Source: Bacteroidaceae bacterium
Lineage (GTDB): Bacteria > Bacteroidota > Bacteroidia > Bacteroidales > Bacteroidaceae
Length of the DNA stretch: 5,696 nucleotides
Reading direction: 5' to 3'
Assembly (NCBI GenBank): GCA_017961965.1
Contig: JAGCWG010000277.1
Location: 1 to 5,696 of the forward strand
Shown here: in pieces, positions 5,559 through 5,696 of the stretch
How positions within the stretch are numbered: position 1 is the first letter of the stretch
Layout: the number at the start of each line of letters is the position of its first letter
The notes under the pieces: generated by a model
Seen by the model: the letters and a program-made list of their open reading frames with translations, nothing else
Database searches by the model: none
Told to the model about the DNA's origin: nothing
Translations under genes and position numbers: made by a program

Positions 5559-5676
5559 TTAGGTTTTTCTTATCTACTTCTTAGGTTAACCATAGGTATC
5601 CCTTAGGTTTGCCTTCATTTCCCTTACAAAACGTAGGGACACATAAGGCACACCTAAGGGACACCTAAGAGGAACA
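5559..5676. repeat. Imperfect inverted repeat made of phased 10-11 bp TTAGGT/ACCTAAG units
   Basis: The arms are 5594-5624 and 5635-5666. Complementary blocks in order are AGGT/ACCT, TCCCTTAGGT/ACCTAAGGGA, TGCCTT/AAGGCA and TCCCT/AGGGA, so 25 of about 31 positions pair around a 10-nt loop TACAAAACGT. From 5581 to 5676 the sequence divides into nine units of 11, 11, 11, 10, 10, 10, 11, 11 and 11 bp, each starting with T or A and most holding TAGG or TAAG. TTAGGT starts at 5559, 5581 and 5603, spaced exactly 22 bp. No transposase or recombinase is visible. It may be a dispersed intergenic repeat, an architectural or regulatory region for a gene beyond the window, or a large RNA hairpin. Confidence 0.6.
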
Positions 5677-5696
5677 TTTCCGATTTATGACAAAAA

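Noticed and set aside
5604..5611. TAGGTTTG, matching TAnnTTTG on the plus strand
   Set aside because: It is part of the repeated TTAGGT units in the inverted repeat and has no TTTG-like -33 element about 20 bp upstream, so it is probably a by-product of the repeat.
5559..5676. CRISPR array or insertion-sequence end
   Set aside because: Units are only 10-11 bp and contiguous, with no spacers, so not CRISPR. No transposase or target duplication is visible, so an insertion-sequence end is unsupported.

Overview
The window looks like chromosomal DNA from a member of the Bacteroidales, most likely Prevotella or a close relative. The evidence is: three copies of the Bacteroidetes sigma-70 -7 element TAnnTTTG correctly placed before genes, start codons without clear Shine-Dalgarno sequences, moderate GC with AT-rich intergenic gaps, and an AAA-ATPase/PD-(D/E)XK protein of a kind found in many copies in gut and oral Bacteroidales. 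Genus level is inference.

Left part (1-1927, minus strand): two consecutive hypothetical genes, read toward position 1. The upstream one encodes 358 aa. The downstream one starts 9 bp later, in the same frame after a single TAA, and runs off the window after 280 codons. Neither is recognised; both look cytoplasmic.

Middle part (1928-3552): a 328-bp AT-rich divergent promoter region separates that pair from two plus-strand genes. The first is a roughly six-helix membrane protein with a charged, histidine-rich C-terminal tail. The second is a 132-aa Fur-superfamily metal-dependent repressor with unusually many cysteines. A 7-2-7 palindrome lies in the leader of the membrane gene, and a hairpin with an overlapping four-run G-tract lies immediately upstream of the regulator start. 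Together these suggest a small metal-responsive module; this is inference from context, not a recognised system.

Right part (3553-5187, minus strand): a convergent gene for a 518-aa AAA-ATPase-like/DUF1703-type protein with a C-terminal nuclease-like fold. Its promoter position shows that the start is at 5187, not at the earlier ATG at 5223. A perfect 10-bp hairpin overlaps its stop codon.

Far right (5188-5696): no convincing gene. It holds a direct-repeat/hairpin element (5387-5424) and, at the very end, an imperfect inverted repeat built of 10-11 bp units (5559-5676), both unexplained. No tRNA, rRNA, CRISPR array, insertion sequence or transposase was seen.
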